Below, one piece after another: positions 34,945 to 43,864 of a DNA stretch of 64,000 nucleotides; within the stretch, counting starts at the first letter, position 1, and every line of letters begins with the position of its first letter. Below the pieces are notes generated by a model, which saw only the letters and a list, made by a program, of their open reading frames with translations, ran no database searches and was not told the origin of the DNA. The position numbers and the translations under genes were made by a program. The DNA comes from Streptomyces sp. NBC_00259 (lineage in GTDB: Bacteria; Actinomycetota; Actinomycetes; Streptomycetales; Streptomycetaceae): contig NZ_CP108080.1 in assembly GCF_036181745.1 (NCBI RefSeq), positions 124,001-188,000 of the forward strand. Reading direction: 5' to 3'.

Positions 34945-35337
34945 ATGAGCAGTAAGTTCACCGAGCTTGCGATCGACTGTGCCGATCCCATCCGTCTCGC
35001 CCGGTTCTGGTGCTCGGTCCTTGACTACGAGGTGCAGGACGAGGACGAGGACGACGGAGTTGTCTCGATCGGCCCCCCTGCGGGGTCTGAAGGCAAGGAC
35101 CGCCTCGGCCCGGTGCCACCGACGTTGACCTTCGCGCGCGTGCCCGAGGGCAAGACCGTCAAGAACAGGCTCCACCTCGACGTCAACCCGACCGACAGGG
35201 AGCAGGACGAAGAGGTCCGTCGCCTGCTCGACCTGGGTGCTCGCCGCATCGACGTCGGCCAAGGAGACGAGAGCTGGGTCGTCCTTGCCGACCCGGAGGG
35301 AAACGAGTTCTGCGTCCTTGCGGCCCGCCGCCCCTGA
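34945..35337 (+). CDS. VOC-family (glyoxalase-like) protein
   Basis: 130 residues, GGGAGG about 8 bases before ATG. Same single-module type as the protein at 2914-3297: FTELAIDCADPIRLARFWCS at the start and SWVVLADPEGNEFCVLAARR at the end, with an acidic DEDEDDG loop after the first strand. Enzymatic substrate unknown; the two genes may be dispersed paralogues. Confidence 0.85.
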   Translation: MSSKFTELAIDCADPIRLARFWCSVLDYEVQDEDEDDGVVSIGPPAGSEGKDRLGPVPPTLTFARVPEGKTVKNRLHLDVNPTDREQDEEVRRLLDLGARRIDVGQGDESWVVLADPEGNEFCVLAARRP

Positions 35338-35602
35338 CCGGAGGACGCACACCGCGCCAGATCGGCCTGTCCAACCAACTACTCGAGTACCTGACTACCT
35401 GACTACCTGCGGGCGCCTGCCTTCGGGCACACACGCCTGCCCGGAACCCCGGCCGCCGTACGCCTCGTTGACGACTCTCGCGCGGTGGCCGTAGCACTCG
35501 AGGATGACCCGGCACCCGTACGGAGACGGATATCACGGCTCATACGGAACCTCCGCGTCCCGTCGGCATCTTGATCACCAAGTCGACCGGAGGAGAGTTT
35601 TG

Positions 35603-36754
35603 ATGGCCAGTCAGGTGAGCGAGGCGAAGCGGGCGAAGGCTTCCGCGCCGGAGTACCAGGGGGCTCTCGGCTCGCTGTCGGTGAATGCCTCCCTGCCCGA
35701 GGTGCTCGCCCGGGGCGTCGAGGAGCTGCAGGCTGCGGAACAGGCCGGTGACCGGCGGGAGATGGCGCGCTGCGGGCTGGCCGTGGCGGAGGCGTACCGG
35801 AGGCTGGGGCGGATCGAGGAGGCCGACCGGGCGTGGAAGGCGAGCTACCGGGCGGCGCGTTCCGACGGCCACGAGGGCGCGATGGCGTGGGCCCTGTGGA
35901 GCGGGGGGACGCTGGCCCGGCAGCGGGGGGCGTTCGCTCTGGCCTACCGCTTGCTGGGGCTGGCGGCCGAGATGGGCGAGCGGGGAGGTGACGTCGTCGT
36001 CCGGGGCTATTCGCTGGCGGGGCTCGCCGAGACGGGGCGGATACAGGGCGACTACGAGGCCGTGGGGAGACTGCACGAGCAGCTGCTGGCCGAGGCCCGC
36101 CGGCGTGGTGAGGCGCGGCACACGGTGTGGGCGCTGGAGGGCATCGCGCAGATGCACCGCAACACCGGTGCCTATGACGAGGCGCTGGCACTGTTCGAGG
36201 AGGCGGCGGAGACGGCGCTGCGCGCCGATGACCGGCGCGGGTGGGCCTGGGCGCTGCGGGGCATCGCGGATGTGGTGTCCGTACGCGACGGGCAGGTGGA
36301 GCGTGCTCTGTCGCTGCTGTCGCAGGCCGAGGAGGCCTGCCGGGAGATGCGGTTGTCGAGCGCGCTCGCCTACAACCACAAGATGCGGGGCAACGTGCTG
36401 TACCGGGCGGGTCGGTACGCAGAGGCCCGGGAGCTGTATGCGCGGGCGCTGGAGGAGTTCCGCGAGATGGAGGAGCCGCGGGGGACGGCGCTGTCGCGGC
36501 TCGGGCTGGCCAAGGCGCGTGCCCGGCTGGGCCGGGAGGCCGCTCGCAGCGCGGCCGAGCTGGCGGAGCTGCGCTCGATCCTGGACGGCATCGGGCTGCG
36601 GCACGCCCGGGAGATGGTGGACAAGGCCGCGGCCGAGCTGGGTGTGGGGCCGCTGCCGGACGGGGGCGGGGACGTGCCGGGAGGCGGGGGGCCTGTGCTG
36701 CCTGCGAGCGGGGCGCAGGCGCTGCGGGCGGCCCGTGTGGAGGGGCTGCGGTGA
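35603..36754 (+). CDS. tetratricopeptide-repeat protein coupled to a polyprenyl synthase
   Basis: 383 residues, GGAGGAG before ATG 35603. Repeating helix pairs with TPR spacing cover most of the protein: MARCGLAVAEAYRRLGRIEEA, WALEGIAQMHRNTGAYDEA, GWAWALRGIADVVSVRDG, YNHKMRGNVLYRAGRYAEA. It probably acts as a protein-binding scaffold. The stop overlaps the GTG of the polyprenyl diphosphate synthase gene (GTGA), so the two are made together; a physical complex with that enzyme is a reasonable inference. A hairpin after the synthase closes the two-gene unit. Confidence 0.85.
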   Translation: MASQVSEAKRAKASAPEYQGALGSLSVNASLPEVLARGVEELQAAEQAGDRREMARCGLAVAEAYRRLGRIEEADRAWKASYRAARSDGHEGAMAWALWSGGTLARQRGAFALAYRLLGLAAEMGERGGDVVVRGYSLAGLAETGRIQGDYEAVGRLHEQLLAEARRRGEARHTVWALEGIAQMHRNTGAYDEALALFEEAAETALRADDRRGWAWALRGIADVVSVRDGQVERALSLLSQAEEACREMRLSSALAYNHKMRGNVLYRAGRYAEARELYARALEEFREMEEPRGTALSRLGLAKARARLGREAARSAAELAELRSILDGIGLRHAREMVDKAAAELGVGPLPDGGGDVPGGGGPVLPASGAQALRAARVEGLR

Positions 36755-37860
36755 ATTCCTCTCTGTCGTGGGTGTGCTCCCCCGTCCGGTCGGCGGACGC
36801 TGGTGCGGCGAGTGTGCCGTACGGTCACGGCGTCGCGGTGGGCGGTGTGCTGAAGCGCTCGCGTGAACTCGTGCGCCCGGCCCTGGTCGAGGCGGTGGGG
36901 CGGCTGCATCCCTGGACCGGTGAGATGGCCGCGTACGCGCTGGGCTGGAGCGACGCAAGCGGGACACCGGGCCGGGGCGGCTCCGAGGGCAAGGGTGTGC
37001 GGCAGGCGCTCGCCGTGCTGGGGGCCGAGGCGGTGGGCGCGGACGGCGGCGTGGCCGTAGCTGGAGCGGTGGCGGTGGAGCTGGTGCACACGTTCTCCCT
37101 GATGCACGACGACATCATGGACGGTGACGGTCTGCGGCGGCAGCGCCCGGCGGTGTGGAAGGCCTACGGGACGGGTCCGGCCGTCCTGGCCGGGGACGCG
37201 ATCCACGCCCTCGCCGTGCAGTGTCTGGCCGAGGCACCGGGGCCGTTCACGGGCGACGCGGTCCGGCGGTTGTGCGGGACATTGAACGCGCTCGTGTCCG
37301 GGCAGGCGGAGGACCTGCGGTTCGAGCGGCATCCGTGGAGCGGGACCGGCGCGGTGGGGCCGGATCAGTACCGGTCGATGGCGGAAGACAAGACCGGGGC
37401 CCTGCTGGGCTGCGCGATCGCGCTCGGTGCGACGCTGGGCGGTGCGCCGTCCGCAACCGTGGCGGTGCTGGAGCGGGCCGGGCGGCAACTGGGCGTGGCC
37501 TTCCAGGTGGTGGACGACCTGCTGGGCATCTGGGGTGATCCGGCGGTGACCGGCAAGCCCGTCCACGGCGATCTGCGGCTGCGCAAGAAGACCTACCCGG
37601 TGCTTGCGGCGCTCGCCGGGACCGGGGCCGCTGCGCGGGAGCTGGCGGTACTGCTGGACTCGCCCGAGCCGTTCGACAGCGCGACGGCCACGCGTGCCGC
37701 CGCACTGGTGGAGGAGGCGGGCGGGCGGGCCGCGACCCGTGAAGAGGCGCGTCGGCATCTGGACGCCGCACGCCACGGTCTGCGGGAGGTGCCGCTCGCG
37801 CCGGGTGCGGCCGCTGATCTGGACGCGTTGTTCGCCTACCTGCTCGACCGAAGTTGGTGA
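36751..37860 (+). CDS. polyprenyl (geranylgeranyl-type) diphosphate synthase
   Basis: 369 residues from GTG 36751, with GGAGGGG upstream inside the TPR gene. First Asp-rich motif LMHDDIMDGD and arginine pair LRRQRP; the second motif is VVDDLLGIWGDP, the DDxxG form common in actinobacterial enzymes. A 35-residue leader precedes the fold. It condenses isopentenyl diphosphate with an allylic diphosphate, giving C15-C20 or longer chains. No terpene cyclase, phytoene synthase or encapsulin gene is adjacent, so the product's use is unknown. The upstream TPR gene is translationally coupled. Confidence 0.88.
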   Translation: MNSSLSWVCSPVRSADAGAASVPYGHGVAVGGVLKRSRELVRPALVEAVGRLHPWTGEMAAYALGWSDASGTPGRGGSEGKGVRQALAVLGAEAVGADGGVAVAGAVAVELVHTFSLMHDDIMDGDGLRRQRPAVWKAYGTGPAVLAGDAIHALAVQCLAEAPGPFTGDAVRRLCGTLNALVSGQAEDLRFERHPWSGTGAVGPDQYRSMAEDKTGALLGCAIALGATLGGAPSATVAVLERAGRQLGVAFQVVDDLLGIWGDPAVTGKPVHGDLRLRKKTYPVLAALAGTGAAARELAVLLDSPEPFDSATATRAAALVEEAGGRAATREEARRHLDAARHGLREVPLAPGAAADLDALFAYLLDRSW

Positions 37861-37896
37861 AGCAGTCCTGCCGGCCGGGCGTCGGGGTACGTACTG

Positions 37897-37920
37897 CGGG
37901 CCGATGACCGGGTCGGCCCG
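37897..37920 (+). terminator. terminator after the polyprenyl synthase
   Basis: CGGGCCGA pairs with TCGGCCCG over an 8-base loop, 37 bases after the stop. Confidence 0.6.
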
Positions 37921-38285
37921 GGTCATCCTCACGCGCCCGGCGCCCCGGGCCGCCACGCAGCCGGACGGCCGGCCGCGCGGTGATCCCATCGGTCTGGAAC
38001 CCGCCTGCGTACGCGTGGCGCCGGACCTGGTACGCCGGCGTCCTGCAAGCCGTGCGGGACCAGCCGGCGGGGCGGCGGCCGTCGCCGACGGGGTGGTTCG
38101 TCCGAGGCGCCGGGCCCCGTGTACGGCGAGCCGGGCGCCAGGGCGGCTGCCGCCGTCGCAGGCGTATCGGAGCAAGCCCTTTCCGCGGAAAGCAGACGGA
38201 ACGGCTGCCCAGAGCCGCGCCTGGCGGCCATGCGTCCTCGTCGTGGCCGCCGGATAATTGTCGTGGGCCGAGCGCGGAGGTGGGC
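37921..38285. other. about 365 bases without a supported gene
   Basis: No frame has coding features. The last 15 bases hold the GGAGGTG ribosome site of the SDR gene. Confidence 0.4.
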
Positions 38286-39038
38286 ATGGGACAGCTCGAC
38301 GGAAAGACGGCAGTGGTTACGGGCGCGACCAGCGGGATCGGGCGGGCCTCTGCAGTACGTCTCGCGGCCGAGGGAGCCCATGTGTTCGTCACCGGCCGCC
38401 GGGAGGCGGAGCTGGACGACGTGGTGGCGGAGATCGGCGAGGCACAGGCGACAGGGGTGCGCGGCGATGTCGCCGTGCTCGCCGACCTTGACCGGTTGTT
38501 CGACGCGGTGAGAGAGCAGCAGCGCCGTGTCGACATTCTGTTCGCCAATGCCGGAGGGGGCGGGTTCGCGCGCCTGGAGGACGTCACGGAGGAGCACTTC
38601 GACGGCACGTTCGGCGCGAACGTGAAGGGCCTGCTCTTCACGGTGCAGAAGGCACTGCCTCTGCTCAACGACGGTGCTTCGGTCATTCTGACGGGTTCGA
38701 CGGCCGGCAGCGGCGGTGGCGAGGCATTCGGCGTCTACAGCGCCTCCAAGGCCGCTGTGCGCTCCCTTGCCCGGACCTGGGCCAATGAGCTCAAGAGACG
38801 CGGGATCCGCGTGAACACCCTGAGTCCGGGGCCGATCGACACCCCTGGACTGACCGGTCTTGCCCCGGACGAGGAGCGGGCGCGGGGCCTCAAGGACTCG
38901 CTCGTCGCCGGTGTGCCGCTCGGTCGGATGGGGCGACCCGAGGAGGTCGCGGACGCGGTCCTCTTCCTCGCGTCCGACCAGAGTTCCTTCATCACCGGGG
39001 TCGAACTCTTCGTCGACGGCGGCCAGATGCAGGTGTGA
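38286..39038 (+). CDS. classical short-chain dehydrogenase/reductase
   Basis: 250 residues, GGAGGTG before ATG 38286. TGATSGIGRASAVRLA cofactor loop, then FANAGGGGFA (NAG motif), active-site YSASKAAVRSL with the preceding GSTAG serine, LSPGPIDTPGL, and C-terminal SSFITGVELFVDGGQMQV. The arginine after strand 2 (VTGRRE) suggests NADPH. This is the FabG-like subgroup widespread in detoxification. Stand-alone gene. Confidence 0.92.
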   Translation: MGQLDGKTAVVTGATSGIGRASAVRLAAEGAHVFVTGRREAELDDVVAEIGEAQATGVRGDVAVLADLDRLFDAVREQQRRVDILFANAGGGGFARLEDVTEEHFDGTFGANVKGLLFTVQKALPLLNDGASVILTGSTAGSGGGEAFGVYSASKAAVRSLARTWANELKRRGIRVNTLSPGPIDTPGLTGLAPDEERARGLKDSLVAGVPLGRMGRPEEVADAVLFLASDQSSFITGVELFVDGGQMQV

Positions 39039-39068
39039 CCGGACCGGCCACGCGGTGTACGAGGCTCC

Positions 39069-39500
39069 TCATGCCTGGTCCAAGGTTCGAGGTCCCGGAA
39101 CCCTCCCGGAACCCTGCTCCACACCGAGAGGTGCCGAGTCCGAGGGCATCGCGCGCGGACCGGACTCCGCCGGGCGGCGGAGGGCGGTTCCCAGCCCGCG
39201 CGTCCATGTGGCCGTATGCCTGTCAGGTCCGCCCTTGAACGCCTGTTGCGCCAGCAGGGTGTGCTCGAAGAGGTGCATCCTCACGAGCTTGTCTCCGCCG
39301 ACCCGCAGATGCATGGCCACCGGCATGGTGAACGTCCGGCCGGTGCTCCTCACCCGGCGGAAGAACGAGCCGAGCACGACCGCGTCCGGGCCGTCGAACA
39401 CCACCTGCTCGACATCGTCGACGTTGTCCTCGACGACGATGTGTGCCCACAGACCGCGCAGGTACTGGACCACCTCGGTGCCCTTGGTGCGCCGGTCCGT
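39069..39500 (-). pseudogene. SnoaL-like protein remnant lacking its N-terminus
   Basis: The minus strand encodes the second half of an NTF2/SnoaL-like domain: TEVVQYLRGLWAHIVVED, EQVVFDGPDAVVLGSF, FTMPVAMHLRVGGDKLVRMH, then it runs on into an arginine-rich non-family tail to a stop at 39069. The first 40-50 residues of the fold are missing; upstream the frame enters the 3' end of the DoxX gene. Truncated by deletion. Confidence 0.6.
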
Positions 39501-39552
39501 TTCACCGGTCGTCGAGTCATCCGCCTTGTCACGGCTACGGTCACGGCGACGG

Positions 39553-40038
39553 TCACGGCGGCGGGGAGCTGAGCGAGGGTTCCGCAGACGTCCCCGCAAC
39601 CGCCCGGCCATGGCGGACCAGCACGGTGACGGTGGCGGCGAGGAAGACGGCCTGCGTGGCCGTCCGGGGGCCGAGCTCGTCCCACCAGGGCACGTCGCCG
39701 CCGGCGGCGTACACGTTGGCGGGGAACATCACGACCAGCATCGCGCTGAGCACGGCGGCCGAGCCCCGGGCGGTCCGCGACCACAGCAGCCCGAGCGCGC
39801 AGGCGAGTTCGGCGATGCCGGTCAGTGTGACGAGCAGGCCCGGGGCCGGCAGGGCCGGCGGCACCATGGCGACGAGTTCCTCGCGCATCCCGACGAAGTG
39901 CGCTCCCCCGGTGAGTGTGAACATGGCCGCCAGGCCGCCCCGCAGGGCGGCGGTCGGCCGACGGAGCCGTACTGCCCCGAACGCCCCGGCGAGCAGCAGC
40001 AGGCCTGTGACGGCGACGAGTGTGACAAGCGGTTCCAT
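39553..40038 (-). CDS. DoxX-family membrane protein
   Basis: 161 residues from the ATG ending at 40038 (AGGAAGG upstream). Four helices in DoxX order, with the motifs TGGAHFVGMREELVAMVPP and LLVTLTGIAELACALGLL and the final MLVVMFPANVYAA. DoxX-like proteins are small membrane proteins tied to quinone or sulfur redox processes; the exact role is unknown. Confidence 0.85.
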   Translation of the reverse strand: MEPLVTLVAVTGLLLLAGAFGAVRLRRPTAALRGGLAAMFTLTGGAHFVGMREELVAMVPPALPAPGLLVTLTGIAELACALGLLWSRTARGSAAVLSAMLVVMFPANVYAAGGDVPWWDELGPRTATQAVFLAATVTVLVRHGRAVAGTSAEPSLSSPPP

Positions 40039-40061
40039 GTCGGGACCTTCCTGTCGTGACG

Positions 40062-40200
40062 GATGCCGTCACGGTTCTCTCGGGAATGCGGGGGTGGCCG
40101 ACCGGCAGCTCCCCTGCGGCTGCCGGTCGACAGATGCCGTCACACATCTCGTGGGAATGCGGGGGCCGGCCGACCGGCCGCTCCCCGATGCGTGCCGGTC
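40062..40200. repeat. two tandem 71-bp repeats each with a hairpin
   Basis: Units start GATGCCGTCAC at 40062 and 40133 and share GGGAATGCGGGGG, GGCCGACCGGC and TGCCGGTC. Each folds: CGACCGGCAG/CTGCCGGTCG (40099-40108 with 40120-40129) and GACCGGC/GCCGGTC (40172-40178 with 40194-40200). The array fills the gap between the VOC and DoxX genes and probably acts as a duplicated terminator or processing stem. Confidence 0.7.
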
Positions 40201-40588
40201 AGGCGGAGTCGCCGGCCACGGCCGCGGCCGATCTGCGGACGATGTCCGGGTCGATGCACTGGATCTGCACGACGACCCCGTCCGGGTCGGTGACGCGGAT
40301 GCTGCGGCCGAAGTTCTCCTCGACGAGCTCGTACGGGTAGCCGTTGTGTTCGAGCCGCTGCGCGACCTCCTCGAGAGGCTCGTCCGTCGCGAAGCCCAGT
40401 TCGGTCGCGCCGGGTGGGCGACCCTGCGAGACGGCGGCGGCGTGGACGCCGACGGCGCCCGCGGCGGCGGTCAGCCGGACCCAGACGGCCGCGCCGGGCT
40501 CCTGCAGGACGGCGAGCCCCAGCCCTGCGTAGAAGTCGCGGGACGCCTCGACGTCGGCCACATACCTGATGGGAAGCACGGTCAACAT
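40199..40588 (-). CDS. VOC-family protein
   Basis: 129 residues with AAAGG upstream. One VOC module: LTVLPIRYVADVEASRDFYA, VWVRLTAAAGAVGVHAAA, TELGFATDEPLEEVAQRLE, SIRVTDPDGVVVQIQCID with the last-strand Gln/Glu metal region. Substrate unknown. Divergent from the Lrp-type regulator gene, with 104 bases between them, and upstream of DoxX on the same strand. Confidence 0.85.
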   Translation of the reverse strand: MLTVLPIRYVADVEASRDFYAGLGLAVLQEPGAAVWVRLTAAAGAVGVHAAAVSQGRPPGATELGFATDEPLEEVAQRLEHNGYPYELVEENFGRSIRVTDPDGVVVQIQCIDPDIVRRSAAAVAGDSA

Positions 40589-40660
40589 GGTCTGCCTTTC
40601 TGCGGTGGTCGCCGCCAGCGTCCTGCCCGGTGCTCCCCTGCGCGCGATAGAGTCGCCGGG

Positions 40661-40696
40661 ATGGACGCGATCAGACGTTCGGAGGGGATCCGGTGA
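40661..40696 (+). CDS. 11-codon leader ORF coupled to the Lrp gene
   Basis: ATG 40661 opens MDAIRRSEGIR and its TGA overlaps the GTG start of the regulator (GTGA). TAGAGT (40648-40653) lies 7 bases before this ATG, so the transcript probably begins at the leader ORF itself (leaderless). Re-initiation could then couple the regulator's translation to it. Too short to judge by coding bias. Confidence 0.35.
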   Translation: MDAIRRSEGIR

Positions 40697-41760
40697 CGCA
40701 ATCCGTCACGCTCGACGCGCTGGACCGTCGTCTGATCCATGCCCTCCAGATCGACGGGCGCGCCTCGTTCAGCAGGATCGCCACCGTGCTCGGCGCCCCG
40801 GAGCGCACCGTCGCACGCCGCTACCACCGACTGCGGTCGGCCCTGGTGATCCGGGTGGTCGGGCTCGTCGACAGCCGGCGGATCGGCATGCTCGACTGGT
40901 TCGTCCGTATCGACTGCACGCCGGATGCCACCGACGCGCTGACCACCGCCCTCGCACAGCGGGACGACACGTCGTGGATCGCCCCGCTCGCCGGGGGAAC
41001 GCGGCTGACCTGCATGGTCCGCACCCCGGGCGCGGGGGCGGACGGCGGACGACCGCTCTTCGACCACCTGCTCAGGACCCCGGGAGTACGAGACGTCGAG
41101 GCGGGCTGCGTCCTGCGCCCGGTCGCCGGGGTCGGCGGCTGGGCAGGCCGGACGAGCGCGCTGGACGCGTCCGAGCAGGCGGCCCTCCTCGGCCCCACGC
41201 CGGAGTCACCGGACGGCCCGGAAGTCCTCGCCGAGGCGCCTGGATGGGGCGAGGCGGAGGCGCGACTGACGGGCGAACTGGCCCTGGACGGCCGGGCGGA
41301 CGTGGCAGAGCTTGCCGCCGTCACCGGGTGGTCGGCCTCGACCGTACGCCGCCACATCGCCGGGCTGCGAGCCGCCGGGGTGCTGCACTTCGAGGTGGAC
41401 GTGAGCCCGTCCCACTTCGGCTTCCCGGTGGAGGCGCTGCTGTGGCTGGAGGTGTCGCCGGCCGCGCTGGGCGGTGTGACGGAGGCGCTGTCACAGCACG
41501 CCGCAGTCGCCTTCGCCGCCGTCACGACAGGCCGGACATCGGTCTTCGCGATGGTCCAGTGCCGTGACACCGACGCACTGTACGACTACCTGGCCGGCGA
41601 GTTGGCCGCACTGCCGGGCATCGGCCGGATGGAGACCGCCCTTGTCCAGCGCCGCGCCAAGCGGGCGGGGCCGCTCCTCCTGCCGTCGGCGGCGGAGCGC
41701 GCTCAACGATTCCCACCACGACCGACCGCCTACCGAGTCAGCCGCATGAGGACGTCCTGA
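40693..41760 (+). CDS. double-domain Lrp/AsnC-family regulator
   Basis: 355 residues from GTG 40693 (GGAGGGG upstream). Two HTH-AsnC halves: LDALDRRLIHALQIDGRASF with ERTVARRYHRLR at the start, and LALDGRADVAELAAVTGWSA with VRRHIAGLRAAGVLHFEVD near residue 195. RAM-like effector segments follow each half (WFVRIDCTPDATDALTTALA; LLWLEVSPAALGGVTEALS). Such fused Lrp pairs are common in Streptomyces and respond to amino acids or related ligands. Likely controls the divergent VOC/DoxX genes. Confidence 0.88.
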   Translation: MTQSVTLDALDRRLIHALQIDGRASFSRIATVLGAPERTVARRYHRLRSALVIRVVGLVDSRRIGMLDWFVRIDCTPDATDALTTALAQRDDTSWIAPLAGGTRLTCMVRTPGAGADGGRPLFDHLLRTPGVRDVEAGCVLRPVAGVGGWAGRTSALDASEQAALLGPTPESPDGPEVLAEAPGWGEAEARLTGELALDGRADVAELAAVTGWSASTVRRHIAGLRAAGVLHFEVDVSPSHFGFPVEALLWLEVSPAALGGVTEALSQHAAVAFAAVTTGRTSVFAMVQCRDTDALYDYLAGELAALPGIGRMETALVQRRAKRAGPLLLPSAAERAQRFPPRPTAYRVSRMRTS

Positions 41761-41811
41761 TCCCGTGGCTCTGACTCGGTCCGCACCCCGGCGCGAGCGG
41801 GGGGAGAACGA

Positions 41812-41849
41812 CAGCGGCGGGGCGGCGGCTGGGCGCGGCCCCGCCGCTG
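41812..41849. terminator. bidirectional terminator between convergent Lrp and ABC genes
   Basis: CAGCGGCGGGGC pairs perfectly with GCCCCGCCGCTG (12 bp) over a 14-base loop. GGTGGTCGAGGTC, preceded by TCG or CG, then occurs twice (about 41855 and 41890). Confidence 0.65.
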
Positions 41850-41899
41850 TCGGGTGGTCGAGGTCGGTCAGGCGGTCGTGGTCACTCGGGTGGTCGAGG

Positions 41900-43864
41900 T
41901 CAGCGGTCCTGGGCCAGCGCGTAGAGCTCGGCGAGGAGACTGCCTTCGGTCTGGACGAGGGAGTCGAAGGTGCCTTCCTCGCGGATGCGCCCTTGGTCGA
42001 GGACGATGACGCGGTCGGCCATGCGGACGTTGTCCAGGCGGTGGGTCACCACGACGGTGATCCGGTCCGGGGCCATCGTGTGCAGTTCGCGGAAGATCTG
42101 GTGCTCTCCGCGGGCGTCCATCTCGCTCGTGGGTTCGTCCAGGACGAGGACGGCCGGTCGGCGGTACATCGCGCGAGCGCAGGCGAGCCTCTGCCACTGC
42201 CCGCCGGACAGTTCCTGGCCGCCCCATACCGAGCGGGCGAGCAACGTGTCGAGGCCGTCGGGGAGTTCGCGCAGATGGTCCGCCATGCCCACGCGACCGG
42301 CCGCGTCCCAGACAGGTGCGTCCTCATGGCTGTGGGGCTGGCCGAGGGTGATGTTCTCCCGGGCGGCCAGGGGCCAGTGTCCGTTCTTCTGCGGGACGAG
42401 GCCGACGTGCTGCCAGACCGCCTCGGCGTCCGCAGTGGCGAGGTCGGTGTCGTCCCAGTACACGGCGCCCTCCGTCGGGAGCGTCAGCCCGGTGAGCATG
42501 CGGATCAGGGTGGACTTGCCGGCGCCGTTCTCCCCCACCAGGGCAACGACCTCCCCACGGCTGAAGGTGAGCGAGACCGGATGCAGTGCCGGTGTGTCCT
42601 TGCCGGCGTAGGTGAACCCGGCTGCCTCGAAGCGAATCTGCTTCGGGGTCCTTGGCCGCGCGCTCCCGCGCGAGGCGGTCATCGAGCCGACCTCCGCGAT
42701 GAAGTCGAAGTAGTCACTGAGATACAGGCCGTGGTGGAACATGACGGCGCCGTACCGGACGATGGAGTTCAGGGCGCGGCCGGCGGTCTGGGAGGCGACG
42801 ATCGCGGTGCCGGCGATCGCTGTGGTCATGGTGCCGGCCAGGACGAGCGCGGCCAGGGACGCCCACATACCCAAGGTGAACAGGCCTGCGAGGGATGCTG
42901 CCAGAAGGGTCACCCAGAGGTAGGGGCGGGCGCCCTCGAGCTCGCGGCCTTCGACGCGGTCACACATCGTCCGGTACCAGAAGTGGAGGTATCCGCGCAT
43001 GGTGTTGGCGCGCAGCTCGTCGGCGAGTTCCGCGGTGGTCAGCCACCAGCGCATCATGCCGCGCACATTGCGTGCGGAGATGGTGCGGTCGTGGACCCGG
43101 TAGTCGATCCGCGCGGCGACCACACCGCCCAATCCGCGGGGGACGACCGACAGCAGCAGCACCCCCAGCAGGAGCGGATGCAGTGACGTGAGCACCGTCG
43201 CGGCGGAGACCAGCTGGACGAACCCGTTGGTCAGGGTCTTCGCGTCGTCGGCGAGGTCGACCGCGCGCATCGCCCCGATCTCGGCTGCCTGGCTGCGGTC
43301 GGTGAAGCCGGGTGTGTCGTACGCGGACAGCTCGGCGCGCATGTGGAGGTCGACGAGGGCGAGGTCCGCCGTGGAGGCGATCTTCGGGTTCAGCCGACGG
43401 GTGGCCCAGTCCGCGAGGATCCACGTGCCGGAGCCGGCGGCAAGGGCGACGACGGCGACGGCGAGTGCCGGCCACGCCTGGGCAAGTCCCGCTCGGGGAT
43501 CGTGTGTTGTCAGCAGCGGCAGCGCCTCGGCGACCGCGGTGAGCATCACGGCGGTGCCGAGGCCGGAGAGCAGTTGGCACACCAGGATGGTGATCGCCAT
43601 GCGCCGGTCCACGGACCAGGCCAGCCGCGCCGTCTGCGCGAGTGCCCGCGGGATCCTCCGAGCCATCTCCGCCAGCGAGGCGTTGTCCATGGCCCTGCGG
43701 TGCTTGCGCCCGTTGTAGTCGAGCTCGGGCGGGGCGGTCGGCTGCGGCTGAGGTTGCGGTTGCGGTAGCGGCTGCCCTGTCCGTGCGGCGGGGACGGACG
43801 GCCTCTCGCCGAGGCCGTGCGCCGCGTCCACGACGGGCGCGGTCTTGTCGTGCGGCGACGTCAT
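41900..43864 (-). CDS. ABC transporter with fused membrane and ATPase domains
   Basis: 654 residues from the ATG ending at 43864, which overlaps the stop of the kinase gene (ATGA). Residues 1-60 are a polar tail with a (QP)n run. A six-helix exporter domain follows (ITILVCQLLSGLGTAVML, WPALAVAVVALAAGSGTW, PLLLGVLLLSVVP, LAGLFTLGMWASLAALVLAG), then the ATPase: Walker A GENGAGKST, LVPQKNGHW, signature LSGGQWQRLACARA, Walker B AVLVLDEPTSEMD, H-loop VVTHRLDNV. No peptidase C39 domain. Third gene of an operon with a peptide and an APH-like kinase, so it probably exports the operon's product. Confidence 0.9.
   Translation of the reverse strand: MTSPHDKTAPVVDAAHGLGERPSVPAARTGQPLPQPQPQPQPTAPPELDYNGRKHRRAMDNASLAEMARRIPRALAQTARLAWSVDRRMAITILVCQLLSGLGTAVMLTAVAEALPLLTTHDPRAGLAQAWPALAVAVVALAAGSGTWILADWATRRLNPKIASTADLALVDLHMRAELSAYDTPGFTDRSQAAEIGAMRAVDLADDAKTLTNGFVQLVSAATVLTSLHPLLLGVLLLSVVPRGLGGVVAARIDYRVHDRTISARNVRGMMRWWLTTAELADELRANTMRGYLHFWYRTMCDRVEGRELEGARPYLWVTLLAASLAGLFTLGMWASLAALVLAGTMTTAIAGTAIVASQTAGRALNSIVRYGAVMFHHGLYLSDYFDFIAEVGSMTASRGSARPRTPKQIRFEAAGFTYAGKDTPALHPVSLTFSRGEVVALVGENGAGKSTLIRMLTGLTLPTEGAVYWDDTDLATADAEAVWQHVGLVPQKNGHWPLAARENITLGQPHSHEDAPVWDAAGRVGMADHLRELPDGLDTLLARSVWGGQELSGGQWQRLACARAMYRRPAVLVLDEPTSEMDARGEHQIFRELHTMAPDRITVVVTHRLDNVRMADRVIVLDQGRIREEGTFDSLVQTEGSLLAELYALAQDR

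Noticed and set aside
36751..37860. Encapsulin-associated polyprenyl synthase cargo protein
   Set aside because: No encapsulin shell gene is adjacent and no clear cargo-loading peptide is visible.
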